The position numbers and the translations under genes were made by a program. From positions 18,376,501-18,440,500 of the forward strand of contig CM027377.1 in the NCBI GenBank assembly GCA_015680905.1: a stretch of 64,000 nt of DNA. The letters are read 5' to 3'. Source of the DNA: Coptis chinensis (Eukaryota > Streptophyta > Magnoliopsida > Ranunculales > Ranunculaceae). Positions 34,878 through 45,680 of the stretch are shown one piece after another. The first letter of the stretch is position 1. Every line of letters begins with the position of its first letter. The notes under the pieces are model-generated. The model searched no databases, was not told where the DNA came from, and saw only the letters and a list, made by a program, of their open reading frames with translations.

Positions 34878-36691
34878 GTATCAACTCCTACTATTACTCA
34901 CAGAACTTGTTTTCTAAAAGTTCTAGCTCATCTTTACTTGCAACCTAGTTTTCATGGTTTGCGCAGGCCATATCGACCCAATTTTATCAAGAGGCGTTCT
35001 AAGTCTGCGCAGTTAACCTATTTTCTGTTCTACATTCTGCCAATCTCTGGCCGATCTTACTATGTGTGTGGCGGTTATTTTTTTATTATTTCCTCTGGTA
35101 AAGGTAGATTGACCAGTAGAAGTACTCGCATTGGATACTTCTTGTGTGTTGTTTGTCGAATTCCGACATTCTTTGATTTCTTTCCACCAACCATCTTCAG
35201 ATAGAAGTGGTTTTGGTTTTTGTTTTAGGTCCAATTTGGGCTTGACTTGTCAGTTGTACATAGCCTGGAGTAAAACCCTAGTTTTCTTTTTGCAGAGTGT
35301 AACTATCTATACATAGACACCTCCCATACTCCACAAAAAACCACAAAAAAAAAAAAAAAAAAAACAAGGGAGGACCAACAAGGTGGAGTCCTATTGATTT
35401 TATTTTTGGTGTGCAGAGAGGGTATAGGATATAGAATAAGTTGTTACTTCTTAGTTTTTTTCAAAGTTGGTTTCTAGAGCAATGTAACTAAGATAATGAA
35501 CTCATTATGAATGGAATGAGAATGTGATGTTGGTTTTGTGTGTTATGATACTTTTGTTGTCTATATCTCTCTTGGTCATACACTCATAATACTGTCACAA
35601 CTTGACAAAGAATATACTAAACTAGAAAAGAGTGAACACATAGACTGGGAAAAGTGAGAAGGTATGAAATACTTACAGTGATCTGAATCTGTGGTTTTGA
35701 GATCTTCTCTCCATTCCCTTGGTGGAGATGAGAGTGTTCCGAGTAAGGAAAGAAATCTGGTTTGATCATGAGGAACCTTGGGCTTCCAGGGAAAAAGGTT
35801 TCTTGATGTTGTAGTGAGAGGGAAAGACAACACAAATTAAAGTACACAGCTAATTACTAGTTCGACCCCAGACAGTCGGTTAGTTGATTAACTTTGAGGG
35901 GTAATAGAGTCAAGTAGAAATCTCCTATTCTCCTTGCCTCCTCACACTTCCACTACCCCAGCATCACATTATTACTTACAAAGTTACAATCATGGACCAT
36001 GCAAAATCTTTTGAAAAACCCTGTGAGGGAAATTCAGAGGATCCTGATATATACCCATTTGGTTGTGCATTTGAATATTTGATTAATCCTGAAAATTTGT
36101 TAATAAAGTCGACGATTCCCCACCAGAGTTCGTAAATTTTGATCCCGATGGGCGGGATAAAAATTTCTGGTATTCAACTATTTAATGTTGCAATGTCTTA
36201 AGAACCAAATGGAAAGCCTGTGAAATAGCTACCATAATGCTCATCAAAATTACATGTCCCTATCCCTGTGAAATAGCTTCTTATAGAAGTAGGTTGGGGT
36301 TGGCAACCAACCATGGAAAGGGACTGAATGATATGGTTTCTGGCGGAAAACCTCATTACATAGACCCAAGTACCAACACCCCCATCAAGTTAGGAAAGTA
36401 GGAATTTGCAACCAAGCATTTTTGTGCGCATGGTGATGCATCAAAGTATAGTACAACAAGAATCACTTATTGTTTCAAACCTACTCTTAAAATCAAATGA
36501 TATTTTGGTGTTTACAACTAAGAGACACTGCTGAAATGTGAACAGATGCTTTACACTCCTTCAATTTACATAAATGATCGATTACATTTTACTCCACTCT
36601 GCAAAACTATCAAAACTGAACACTAAACCTTAAGGCTTAGACCCATCTATAATAATAGAAACAAAGAAGTACGATGAATTAATATCCTTCC
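34878..36691. other. FLP 3' UTR and intergenic DNA between convergent genes
   Basis: The FLP 3' UTR begins here. A poly(A) run (35348-35364) and AT-rich DNA follow. Minus-strand frames at 35576-35847 show no conserved motif. The FLP and UTr1 genes converge on this interval. Confidence 0.45.
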
Positions 36692-38866
36692 TTACATGGA
36701 TTTTCTTTTCTTCTGGAGCTTTCTCCACTTCAAATAAATCTGGTATGACAGACCGGAGAAGACCATTATGACACTACTCCACTGCTTTGCCGACAGGGGA
36801 TTACCACTAAGCACTGAAGAAACCACAATGCTCACAAATTTCCGAGTAGTTGTGATGGTGGTGTTGGCAAGGGAGCCAAATCTGCTGATGGTCAAAAAGA
36901 TAAAGTTCTGCCCAACTGCCCCGCACAAACAAAAGAGAAAAATATCCCATGCTGCCTCTGGATGATCTCTACAAAACTGGACTGCCTCAAATCCACTTCC
37001 ACTTGGCCAGCTGAACATGTAGACGATGTTGTATATGGTACCCCATAAATTCATCCCCAGCATTATATCCCAAGCACTCGTTTTAGGGTACCTGTGTAAC
37101 AGATTGCAAACTGGTTGAGCTGGGGAGCATGAAGTTATATATGCATTGATGTATTAAATGAATGTGTTTCGAGAGAGTAATTCACTGCATGAAAATCGAT
37201 TTGCTAGTGATCTGTAACCCAGAGTTAGTAACTGTTTGTCATTACTTGTGAAATATCAAATTATATAAGTTTTTTTGCTTCATATAAAACATACTCATGC
37301 TCTTGTGAAGTGCAAACAGGAAGTGGGATTAAAAAGCGTTATCCTAAAATTTGTGCAAGTGCAAACATCAAAGGAGTGGTCTTTAAAAGGTTCAGGCTCA
37401 AACTTCATTTCAGTAAGTTCATAGATTGTCGTACAAGTACAATGGAGACTGAGATGAAGACCGGGTATTGCTTCACTGCCGGATGGGTAGGGCACATTAA
37501 GAACCTTCAATTCTCTCACCGTACAGGACTACACAACTAGGCATTTTCTTACGCATCACCTTTCAGGCTTGCAGTTGCTACTGAGGCTAAAATTTCCTGG
37601 CAGCCTGAGTATCAGCTACAATGGCACAAATTATGCATGATGGGCATTGGCAATGGTGATAACCACATTCTTAGTTATATCAATATATTAACAGGGGGAG
37701 GGGAGAAAATGGGGATGGGAGGGGGTGAGGTAAATGGAATTTACATAAATTGATATGCACAGAAGTGACTATCCAATTTCTGAACATTCATACCTTGCTG
37801 AAATTGAATCCTGAGTGGCATTTGTAAATCCGTCAAATGCTAAGTTCAGGAAACATAGCCCATATCCAAGAGGTGCATTTGGGTGAGCCAGCTTGCTTAT
37901 GGTCTTTGAGCTCGTCTATTGTCAACAAAACAGAAGAAACAATATAATAGTTAAGAGAAAAGCTTATAAGTGCAACGCAAAGTTTATAAACTGTAATGGA
38001 ACTTCATATGGATAGTTCTTCTACTCGTTAATTCCAACTCCAAGGACACAGTCGTCACCTTAGCAAGAGCAAATGCAGACACCCCTCCAGCAACAAGGAA
38101 AGTGCACAGGTACTCGGGAAAAGTATATTTAATGCCGTAAACTAGTGTACCCATCAACATAACTGCATGCAGGTCAGAGATCCATCAGTGAAGTTATAAA
38201 ACGTGAACTACAAATCCTGGGTGAAAATACTAGTATTGTAACAAATTCATAAATGTATTCATACCTGGAATCATTTTTGAAGATTTAGCCAGGACCTGCA
38301 AAGGAATAATAGCAATGTGAGTAAAGTTATATGGACAGAAATGATGAAAGATTTTCAATAAAAGTATGACGTGCCTGGGCCGGGTAACTGATGTATTTTA
38401 AAGCTTGAATCCCCATGGCAGGACCAATTGTGTTTGTGATACCAGCAGTCCAATAACTCCAGCATGGAGCTCCACCACTGCTACTTCTGGACCATATCTT
38501 TAGCACTGCACAACAAAATAAGAGTAAACAAATTTGTTAAGAGTAAATGTGGAAAGGGAAGAATTAGTAAAGAAAACTTACTCATAAAAGACCAAATTAA
38601 ACAAACTACATTTTGCGCAAGATTTAGGAATGAAAGATGCTCGAAGCGTTTCCCTTCAGGACCGAACCGCTTGGTTGATCTGAAACACAATATTATTATT
38701 ATTATAATAAACACAGGTTTCAAAGATTGATTGCAATTAAGAAGACAAAAAAAAAAGCTTACATGGTCTCTTGAAGGACTCCTTGTGTGATATAAGCTGA
38801 CCATATTCCAGCCATGCAGAATCCCAATAACAATACTCGCCCAACTCCACTCCCATGTCTTTCCAT
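36692..38866 (-). CDS. UTR1: UDP-galactose/UDP-glucose transporter, UTr1 (SLC35B1-like) type
   Basis: Seven exons on the minus strand: 38763-38866, 38582-38679, 38375-38505, 38265-38295, 38059-38162, 37794-37915 and 36692-37091. They join to 329 codons plus stop, close to Arabidopsis UTr1 (about 332). The protein begins MERHGSG, followed by GFCMAGIWSAYITQGVLQE. Conserved blocks include STKRFGPEGKRFEHLSFLNL, VLAKSSKMIPVMLMGTLVYG, GFTNATQDSIS, MLGMNLWGTIYN and GSLANTTITTTRKFVSIVVS. It ends in a Lys-rich tail (KLQKKRKSM), suggesting ER retention. The family exchanges UDP-sugars across the ER membrane and in Arabidopsis UTr1 responds to the unfolded protein response. Intron 3 has a GC donor; other introns are GT-AG. 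The gene is head-to-head with NRPD4. Confidence 0.93.
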
Positions 38867-39175
38867 CCCCGCCTCGAATTTACACTTTTTTTTTCAGAAT
38901 TGGAAAAAATGTTCGATTCTTCTTCGTTTCGACAAAGTTGAACTACAACTTATAAAGTACCCGCGAACAATCACACTGACACGTGGCGATGTTTCATTGC
39001 GTACTTGTCGTCACTCTCTGTTCTTATTGGTCGTTCACAAAATATGGGCCAGATGTCATATTGTTCATGCAACTCTTTGAATAAAAGGTTGCATATAAGC
39101 AATTCCCAAGGACAAAAAGCAGGTCCTTTCATACTGTTCTCTCTCGGCTCTCGCACACTGACTCCACAGTAAACA
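38867..39175. promoter_or_regulatory. shared bidirectional promoter between UTR1 and NRPD4 genes
   Basis: 309 bp separate the two start codons. It contains a G-box CACGTGGC at 38980-38987, a CCAAT box on the minus strand (ATTGG, about 39026) and TATA-like sites, 'tataaagta' (about 38951) on the plus strand and 'gaataaaagg' (about 39079). CACGTG is bound by bZIP and bHLH factors; CCAAT plus CACG motifs occur in plant ER-stress elements, but the spacing here does not fit the classical ERSE. Which gene each site serves cannot be read from sequence. Confidence 0.5.
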
Positions 39176-39802
39176 ATGGCAGAAAAAGGAGGAAAGGGAT
39201 TTTTAACGAAAAAATCATCACTTTCGTCATCAAAAGGAGGCAAAGGAAGCAGCACATTATTACCAAAGAAAAAAGTCCACTTCACCTCCTCCTCCTCATC
39301 AGGTTCAGATTCTGATGACAGCCTCCCTCCATCTTCAACCAAAGATTATGGAAAAGGAGGAAAGCCCAAACCTATAAACGACAAAGCAGGAACCCCCAAC
39401 CCACCCAAAATCCCAATCTTTGACATCGAAAACGACCTTCCCAAAAACACCAAATGTTTAATGGACTGTGAAGCTGAAGCTATTTTAAGTAAGATACAGG
39501 AACAAATGGTCATACTTTCCGATGACCCAATGATTAAGTTACCAGTTTCTTTTCATAAGGGACTACAGTATGCGAAGTCGGGCTGTGGGTATAGTAATGT
39601 TGAGTCGGCCAGACGGGTACTTGAAACGCTTAAGGCCAATAATAAGGTTTCGGAGAGTGAGATTTGTTTGATTGGGAATATATGTCCTGATGGAGTTGAT
39701 GAATTGTTTGCGTTAATGCCGAGTTTGAAGGGGAATAAAGGGAAGAATGAGAGAGCTGTTAAGGATGTGGTGGGTCTTTTGGCTAAGATGAAAGAGGTTT
39801 GA
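39176..39802 (+). CDS. NRPD4: RNA polymerase IV and V subunit 4 (RPB4-like)
   Basis: Intronless, 208 codons, with the start in AACAATGGC. The N-terminus (1 to about 85) is Lys/Gly/Ser-rich and low in complexity: MAEKGGKGFLTKK, a Ser run, and a KVHF motif that also occurs in plant NRPD4 proteins. The RPB4 domain (about 85-208) holds DLPKNTKCLMDCEAEAILSK, SDDPMIKLPVSFHKGLQYAK and NVESARRVLETLKANNKVSE, ending VDELFALMPSL. In Arabidopsis the single gene NRPD4/NRPE4 (RDM2) supplies subunit 4 to both Pol IV and Pol V, the enzymes of RNA-directed DNA methylation that silence transposons. The MDCEA stretch and the basic N-terminus separate it from Pol II RPB4. The assignment is by motif reading. Confidence 0.88.
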   Translation: MAEKGGKGFLTKKSSLSSSKGGKGSSTLLPKKKVHFTSSSSSGSDSDDSLPPSSTKDYGKGGKPKPINDKAGTPNPPKIPIFDIENDLPKNTKCLMDCEAEAILSKIQEQMVILSDDPMIKLPVSFHKGLQYAKSGCGYSNVESARRVLETLKANNKVSESEICLIGNICPDGVDELFALMPSLKGNKGKNERAVKDVVGLLAKMKEV

Positions 39803-40300
39803 GTAAGTATGTTAGTTTCTGTAGATGGTTTTATGCTCACTTTAGTGCTTTTGGTAATGTATTATCCATGTTTTTGTTGTTGTTGGCTATTGTTAGTCTT
39901 TTTATAGTCTAGTGTGATGGTAAATGACCATTTACTTTGTTAATACATTCATAGCTCCTTGCGTGTTTCATAGTTTGGGCTATCATATGTTGTCACAGAA
40001 TTTTATTACCATGGATAACACTATAACTAATATCTACAGTCTCGGTTTATCAACCGAGATTTGTCTTTAAGATGCTTTTGATTCATTAATTGTATCTTCA
40101 TTGCGCCATATTGGATTTAGTGTCGAGTATATAATGTTTCTTTTTCAGGAGAAACAATAATTGACTCCTTTAAGAGTTTCTGTGTAGCATTCCTTCGTTG
40201 AGTAGGTTTGATCCTTAGACAGTGGCCGAGATCACATTAATATATACAGGTGATATGACATCTAGGTTACCAAGTGTCTGAACTTTTTACCAATTTCTGG
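39803..40300. other. 3' flank of NRPD4, intergenic
   Basis: The 3' UTR of NRPD4 continues with T-rich sequence. No further gene is seen before the duplicated remnants. Confidence 0.45.
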
Positions 40301-41602
40301 TCAGAGTACAAGACCCGTGACTCGTGAGTTCCAATGGAAAATCTTCAAGGATATCAGTGGAGGTAGACTCCTGTCAAGTAGGAGTTGAGATATACATCTT
40401 GCATGGGTTGGTTGTGGATGGGGATTGTAACTTAAGCATGTGTGGGCCAACTTAGAAACAAGACGAACAGCTTGAAGATTCTCTTCATCTGTGGGTAGCA
40501 ATAGGCGAGGATCTAAGAAGCAGCCAAGTATATATTTTAAGCCACTGTTTGTGATGCTAATTTTGAGATAAGCTCTCCTGTATTCTTCCTCGTCATTGTT
40601 TTCAGTGTTACCACCTACCCATAGCTATAAATATCACATCTTGGAGTTGCAACCATGTTGTAAGTGGGCCCTGCACAGAGACGTGAAATCTGATGTCTGT
40701 TACTTTTGAGTGAGAACCATGGTGCAAGCTCTCCTGATTATCTGTGGGAATAGAGAGGTAAGATTATGACCCGAGGTTGAAGGAATAGGACTGCTAAGCA
40801 GATTACCTCTTAGGTCTAACATCATTATGTATCTGAGAATCCCTATCTCTCAAGGTATTAAGCCTTTAGAATGGACTGGAGATAGGTACAAAGTAGTTAA
40901 GTCACTCATACGTATAGACTTTAGGACCACTGAGCCTGGTATCATTGAGGTCGAGCACAATTAGATTCAAGTTTTGCTAGGTTAGAAAGTATAAAATTAT
41001 TTAACTGGTAATGTCTGAGGTTCAGTTAATTGGAGTTTCAGGAGCAGGCCAATTTCAGGTAGGATTCTCCTGGTGAGTTGCTCGTCCTTGATTTGAAAAG
41101 AAGTGAGTTTAGTACAACTGGCGAATAATTGAGGATTTAATTGACCGTGTATTTGTATTCAGAGACATTTAGATATCAACTATAGTGAGTGGAGTTTATA
41201 AGAATATTAGCTGAGGTTGAAGGAATAGGATGGCTAAGTAGATTACATCTTTGGTCTAACTCCAGTATGTATCTGAGATGCCCTCTCTCTGATAGGTACA
41301 AAGTAGTTAAGTCGCTCATACATATAGACAATTGGATAGGACCATTGAGTGTGGTATCATGGAGGTTGGGCAGAATCAGATTCAAGTTTTCTAGGTTAGA
41401 AAGTATTGAAGTATTGAACTGGTAATGTACCACTGAGGTTTGGATAATTGGAGTTTCAGGAGCAGGCCAATTTCAGGTAGGATTCTCCTGGTGAGTTGCT
41501 CGTCCTTGATTTGAAAGGAAGTGAGTTTAGTACAAGTGGCGAATAATTGAGGATTTAATTGACCGTGTATTTGTAGTCAAGGACATTTAGAGATCAACTA
41601 TA
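40301..41602 (-). pseudogene. leucine-rich-repeat-like remnant, tandemly duplicated
   Basis: On the minus strand one copy reads LSNLENLNLILPNLHDTTLN, then GPIQLSICMSDLTTLYLS (within 41213-41433). The other copy reads NLNLIVLDLNDTRLSGP with stops (about 40900-41000). The 'L..L.L....L.G.I' spacing fits plant receptor-like LRR proteins. Copies lie at 40773-41184 and 41213-41602, offset 440 bp. A 66-codon frame at 40301-40501 may be part of the same remnant. No transmembrane or kinase part is visible, so it is non-functional. LRR identity is by eye and could be accidental. Confidence 0.35.
40773..41602. repeat. tandem duplication, about 400-bp units, offset 440 bp
   Basis: 40773-41184 and 41213-41602 share long blocks, such as GGAGTTTCAGGAGCAGGCCA, AGGTAGGATTCTCCTGGTGA and TTGCTCGTCCTTGATTTGAA. 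There are internal indels, the largest in the 'tctctcaaggtattaag' part of copy 1. Confidence 0.9.
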
Positions 41603-41949
41603 CTAGTAAGATATGCAAACGACAAAGGTATTACCAGCAAGATCATTGCCTGACATATCAAGGTGGGCGAGTTCAGATTACCAGCATATCTATACTGGAA
41701 GGGATGAATGCATAATGCATTGAACCAATTGTGAGCCAGGTTGTTCGCCAAGCTTACATTGGAATCTGCATGTTGCAAGTTTATCTTGGTACATGTTTGG
41801 CTTTGTTGCAAGGTATTCCTTACCAGATGCATGGGCTCAAAGTACTAGGTGTACAATTGTTTAGCATTACTTCTGGCATCTTCCCCCCTACGAAGAATAG
41901 TTGGCTGGTAAATGAGGTTGGCTTTCCATTTGGGTCAGAAATTATGGTT

Positions 41950-42545
41950 TTCTGTAATTTTTTAGAATGCAAGGACTCGGCATTGAGAGATTGCCAATTA
42001 AGTGGTAACCATGTTTAGTTGGAGGAACTGGGTCTTCTGTACATGTTTTAGATCTAAATTGTGCTCACATATTGCTTAGCATGACGATGAGCTTTTTGAC
42101 TATTTCAGTGACAAACAGTGGTGTGGGATCGTACACTTATTGCTTTTTGACGATGAGTTTTCTGTAATTTTTTCGAATGCAAGGACTCGGCATTGAGAGA
42201 TTGCCAATTAAGTGGTAATGCTAACAGCACAACGGAAAGGGTGTGGGAACCATGTTTAGTTGGAGGAACTGGGTCTTCTTTGCATGTTTTAGATCTAAAT
42301 TGTGCTCACTTATTGCTTAGCATGACGATGAGCTTTTTGACTATTTCAGTGACAAACAGTAGTGTGGGATTGTATACTTGATTTCTATCTCCTTAGTGGG
42401 GAGACAAGAAAGACTTGGGAATTTGACACAATGTGCAAACTTTCTCTAAATTGTATGACACTTTGGGGGTAACAAGTTTTCGATATTTGACTACACAATT
42501 TGTCATCCCTTATTGCTTAGCATGATGATGAGCTTTTTGACGATT
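41950..42545. repeat. tandem repeats of about 210 bp (two full copies, one partial)
   Basis: Copy 1 (41950-42137) and copy 2 (42160-42378) share GCAAGGACTCGGCATTGAGA, GTTGGAGGAACTGGGTCTTC and CATGACGATGAGCTTTTTGA. Copy 1 lacks about 29 bp between GTGGTAA and CCATG that copy 2 keeps. A third partial copy matches at about 42506-42545. One frame reads ALRDCQLSGN, an LRR-like word, on the plus strand. Confidence 0.85.
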
Positions 42546-43480
42546 TTCCATGAGAAATAGGAGGGTGAGCTCGTGTACATGGTTTCTATCTGCTTATTGG
42601 GGAGACAAGAAAATCTTAGGTCGGAATTTGAAACTTTCACTAAACCGTGTGACACTTTAGGGATAACAACTTTTCGACATTGGACTGCAGCATCTGTTGT
42701 TGTAAGGTTAACAGTCTAACTAACATTTTCAACGTTCCCATGTTGTCTAACTAAAGTTTTCAAGCCTCTGCATTATTATTAGTAGCAACCATTAAGTATG
42801 TAGCAAAGTGAGTACTACTACCTAATGACCAAGTTTTCCCAAGTTATGATTGACATCGATGTACACTTATCTTTGTAAGAACTTGCATATGAGCATGAGA
42901 TAAACCAATAACGACTACTGCCACTACTGAATTACTAGCTTCAGCCAAATGTTCCCCTTATTATTTTCTCTGATTTTACAAATAAGATTCTTTAATTCTC
43001 TTTAAGAACACTGCACCAGAGTACCAAATTAGGCCACATTACTTGCATTTAGCAGTGAACTCGATATTATTACATCTTGTAGGATCAATGACAGTACTGG
43101 GAGTTACACAGTAGACCATGGTTGTTAGGTTCCCATCCCTGTGTGAGTGGGTAGAGTAGCGGGAAAAGAGATGTAACTCAATGTTCCATAAGTAAGTTGT
43201 TATAGCGACGGTCACACAAAAAGGAGCACCTTGTCCAGTTGTCCTGGTAATAAGACTTTCAATCAATTTTGCTCTATGTTTTATGTTTACTTGAGAGTTG
43301 AGACTACTCCTTTCTTCTGGACGTTGAAGTCAACGGGTCCTGCCAAGCCCAACACAGAGTCCAATACACCCCTCACGAAAACACTCAACTTCATCTTCTT
43401 CTCCCCCGCTCAAACACTCAAGAATTAGTCTTCAAAATTGTGTTTCATATCATCCTCTCACTCTCACTCTCTCTCCTCAC
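42546..43480. other. intergenic, no gene seen
   Basis: AT-rich sequence without a credible frame. A pyrimidine-rich CT stretch at about 43450-43490 resembles a plant 5' leader. Confidence 0.4.
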
Positions 43481-43567
43481 TTCTTGTTCTTGTTTTGCAA
43501 CACCTCTTTTCTTCATTTTCTTCAATTGAATTTTTTTGAATCCCATGAACTAGTTTTTGAAACAAGG

Positions 43568-43699
43568 ATGTCATCGAGTTTTTTAACATTAGCAGTGGCG
43601 GTGGTTAATCATTCAATTGGCTCAGTTTATGATGCAGGCGTGGGTATAAATGCACAAACTTTGCCATTACTCATTTTTCTATCTTTTGTGTTTCCATAG
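43568..43699 (+). CDS. small 43-codon frame after a CT-rich leader, possible truncated gene
   Basis: ATG in AAGGATGTC opens MSSSFLTLAVAVVNHSIGS and onward, with two hydrophobic stretches, and stops at 43697-43699. The upstream 100 bp (CT-rich, CTCTCACTCTC) looks like a genuine leader. I recognise no family. It may be the first exon of a dead gene or a chance frame. Confidence 0.15.
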   Translation: MSSSFLTLAVAVVNHSIGSVYDAGVGINAQTLPLLIFLSFVFP

Positions 43700-44740
43700 T
43701 TCAAAGATTGTTTCTTTGATGAAAAAAGTTAAGAGGTAGCCTAATTTTGGACTACTTTGAAGAATACCCTAGTTGTTAAAAATTTGAGTAATGGCTTCAA
43801 TGGAAGACAAATGATAGACTTGGTGATGTCTATTGGACATTGGACCTTTTTTTTACCAAACGACCTGGTCCTACCGCTTTATATACTCTCAGACGACTTG
43901 GTGGTGTAGAATGGACCAAACGACTCGGTCATGTCTAGAGATGTCACTCTAGATCCCTACAAACGACCTGGTATGTCACTCTAGTGCCTTACCAGCGACA
44001 CGACGCCGAATATTTATAATGGGTGACATTGATGTAATTGGGGGAGTGCCCAACACAAAACATGTAATGGCAAATTAAACTTGTAATAATTCTATATTTT
44101 TTGGGAGTGTGCCCAACTGCTGAACACAAAAGTGTTAACTAATGTTAAGTGAAAGCTCATTCCAGGTCACTGCCGAGTTCTACCAAAAGTTGGTAAATGG
44201 ATGACTTGTTCAACATCTGGCATAACAAATTTGCTTAACCGTGAACTAATAATGCACATATGCCATAGATTTGAGTCAATGATATGTCGTGCTGAAACTT
44301 AGACGCTAATTCACTGGGAAGAAAAGAGAGTTCTTTGTTTCTGCGCGCTATTGAAACTCGAGGTTTCAGCATTAAGACATAGACAACTCTGCTTGGACCA
44401 AAGCTTGTCTTGGATGTTGCAGGATTCTTGGCAGGATTTTGACCTTCTAATCTTCTCTATGAAGATGAGTCCACTGTGATAGTGGTCGTCTTACCTTCGA
44501 TCCAGGTAACCGTTATGGTCGTTCATTCATTGACCATCATAGTCACCCATTAACAATGCCAAAAGATTAAGCTGGCCAGCAGGATGCAAACATCTGTATT
44601 TCTGATGGCACAAATCAGTTAAGTAATGTGTTAGCTAGATGCTACGACATCAATAAATAAGTAAACAACAAACTAAGAGAACTTGGTTGCCTTAAAATGC
44701 ATGCACGTTAATGTGGGCTAGGCGAGCTAGGAAGTTTCTC
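43700..44740. other. intergenic, no gene seen
   Basis: Contains loosely repeated 'aacgac(c/t)tgg' and 'gatgtcactctag' words at 43857-43985. No gene is supported. Confidence 0.4.
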
Positions 44741-44745
44741 CTCAG

Positions 44746-45188
44746 TGTTTGGGCAATAAATCACCCAAACACACTAATAAATTTGTAAGGGGAGTCGTTT
44801 GTAATAGAGAAGAGACTCAACCATATTGATGGCTGCCCTACGTATCCAGAGTGTTCACTAGAATCAAGTCTCCATTTGAATAGTTCTTTGTAAATGAGGA
44901 ATGATATTTATATATGAGTAAAGAAATTATATTTCTTATTGTTTAAAAAATATAATTTCCTTAAGAGTTGAAAAGTTTCTTTCATTGTTTAAAATCTTAC
45001 CAAATTCTTTAAAAGGAAAAACATATTGCTATGTTTGTATCTAGATCAGATGGTCGATTATGTGGGTAATGTAAGTAGGTCACACTAGTGACAATGAAAA
45101 TGGACCACACTAGTGGGTAGCGCAAGTATACAACCCTTGGTACCGAACGATAGTCGTTTGTAGGGGTACGAATATGGTGGTACATACA
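44746..45188. repeat. LTR-like repeat, left copy
   Basis: Begins TGTTTGGGCAATAAATCACC and ends GGTGGTACATACA. It is collinear with 59692-60159 in the same orientation, sharing 'gtgttcactagaatcaa', 'aggaaaaacatatt' and 'tggtaccgaac'. Preceded by CTCAG. TG...CA ends and paired copies suggest an LTR, but no primer-binding site follows. Confidence 0.55.
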
Positions 45189-45315
45189 TTCCCCATCTTT
45201 GTCGGATGAAATTTATTCCTTGCGGAAAGAATAAAAAATTATGTTTGATCCCCATATGTAATTAGGTTGTATGAAATTATTTTTGTCTGATGATTCACAC
45301 TTTTTGGTATGGTAT

Positions 45316-45680
45316 GACTTGTGATGCGTGGAATAAGGTGTTGCAAATGCAAACTCTACGATTTTTTATGCCTAGAGTAAAGTGTCGCAAACACAAATTT
45401 TAGAACTTTTGATATGTGGAATAAGGTGTCGCAAACGCAAACTCCACGAATTTTAATGCATTGAGCAAGGTATCGTAAACGCAAACTCCATGACTTGTGA
45501 TGCATGAAGTAAGGTGTCGTAAATGCAAACTCCATAACTTTTGATGCATTAAGTAAGGTATCGCAAATGCAAACTCTATGACTTTTGATGTATAGAGTAA
45601 GGTATTGTCATCACAAACTCTACGACTTTTGATGCTTAAAATAAAGTATCGTAAACACAAACTCCACGACTTTTGATGCG
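45316..45680. repeat. 44-bp tandem repeat, eight units plus a partial
   Basis: The unit is roughly GACTTTTGATGCATGAAGTA followed by AGGTGTCGCAAACGCAAACTCC. It recurs every 43-45 bp from 45316 to 45668. Units differ by scattered substitutions. The frames are not conserved across units, so coding use is unlikely. Confidence 0.92.

Noticed and set aside
36768-36965. Plus-strand frame opposite UTR1 exon 7
   Set aside because: Antisense shadow of the transporter coding exon.
39553-39840. Minus-strand frame opposite NRPD4
   Set aside because: Antisense shadow of the RPB4-domain coding sequence.
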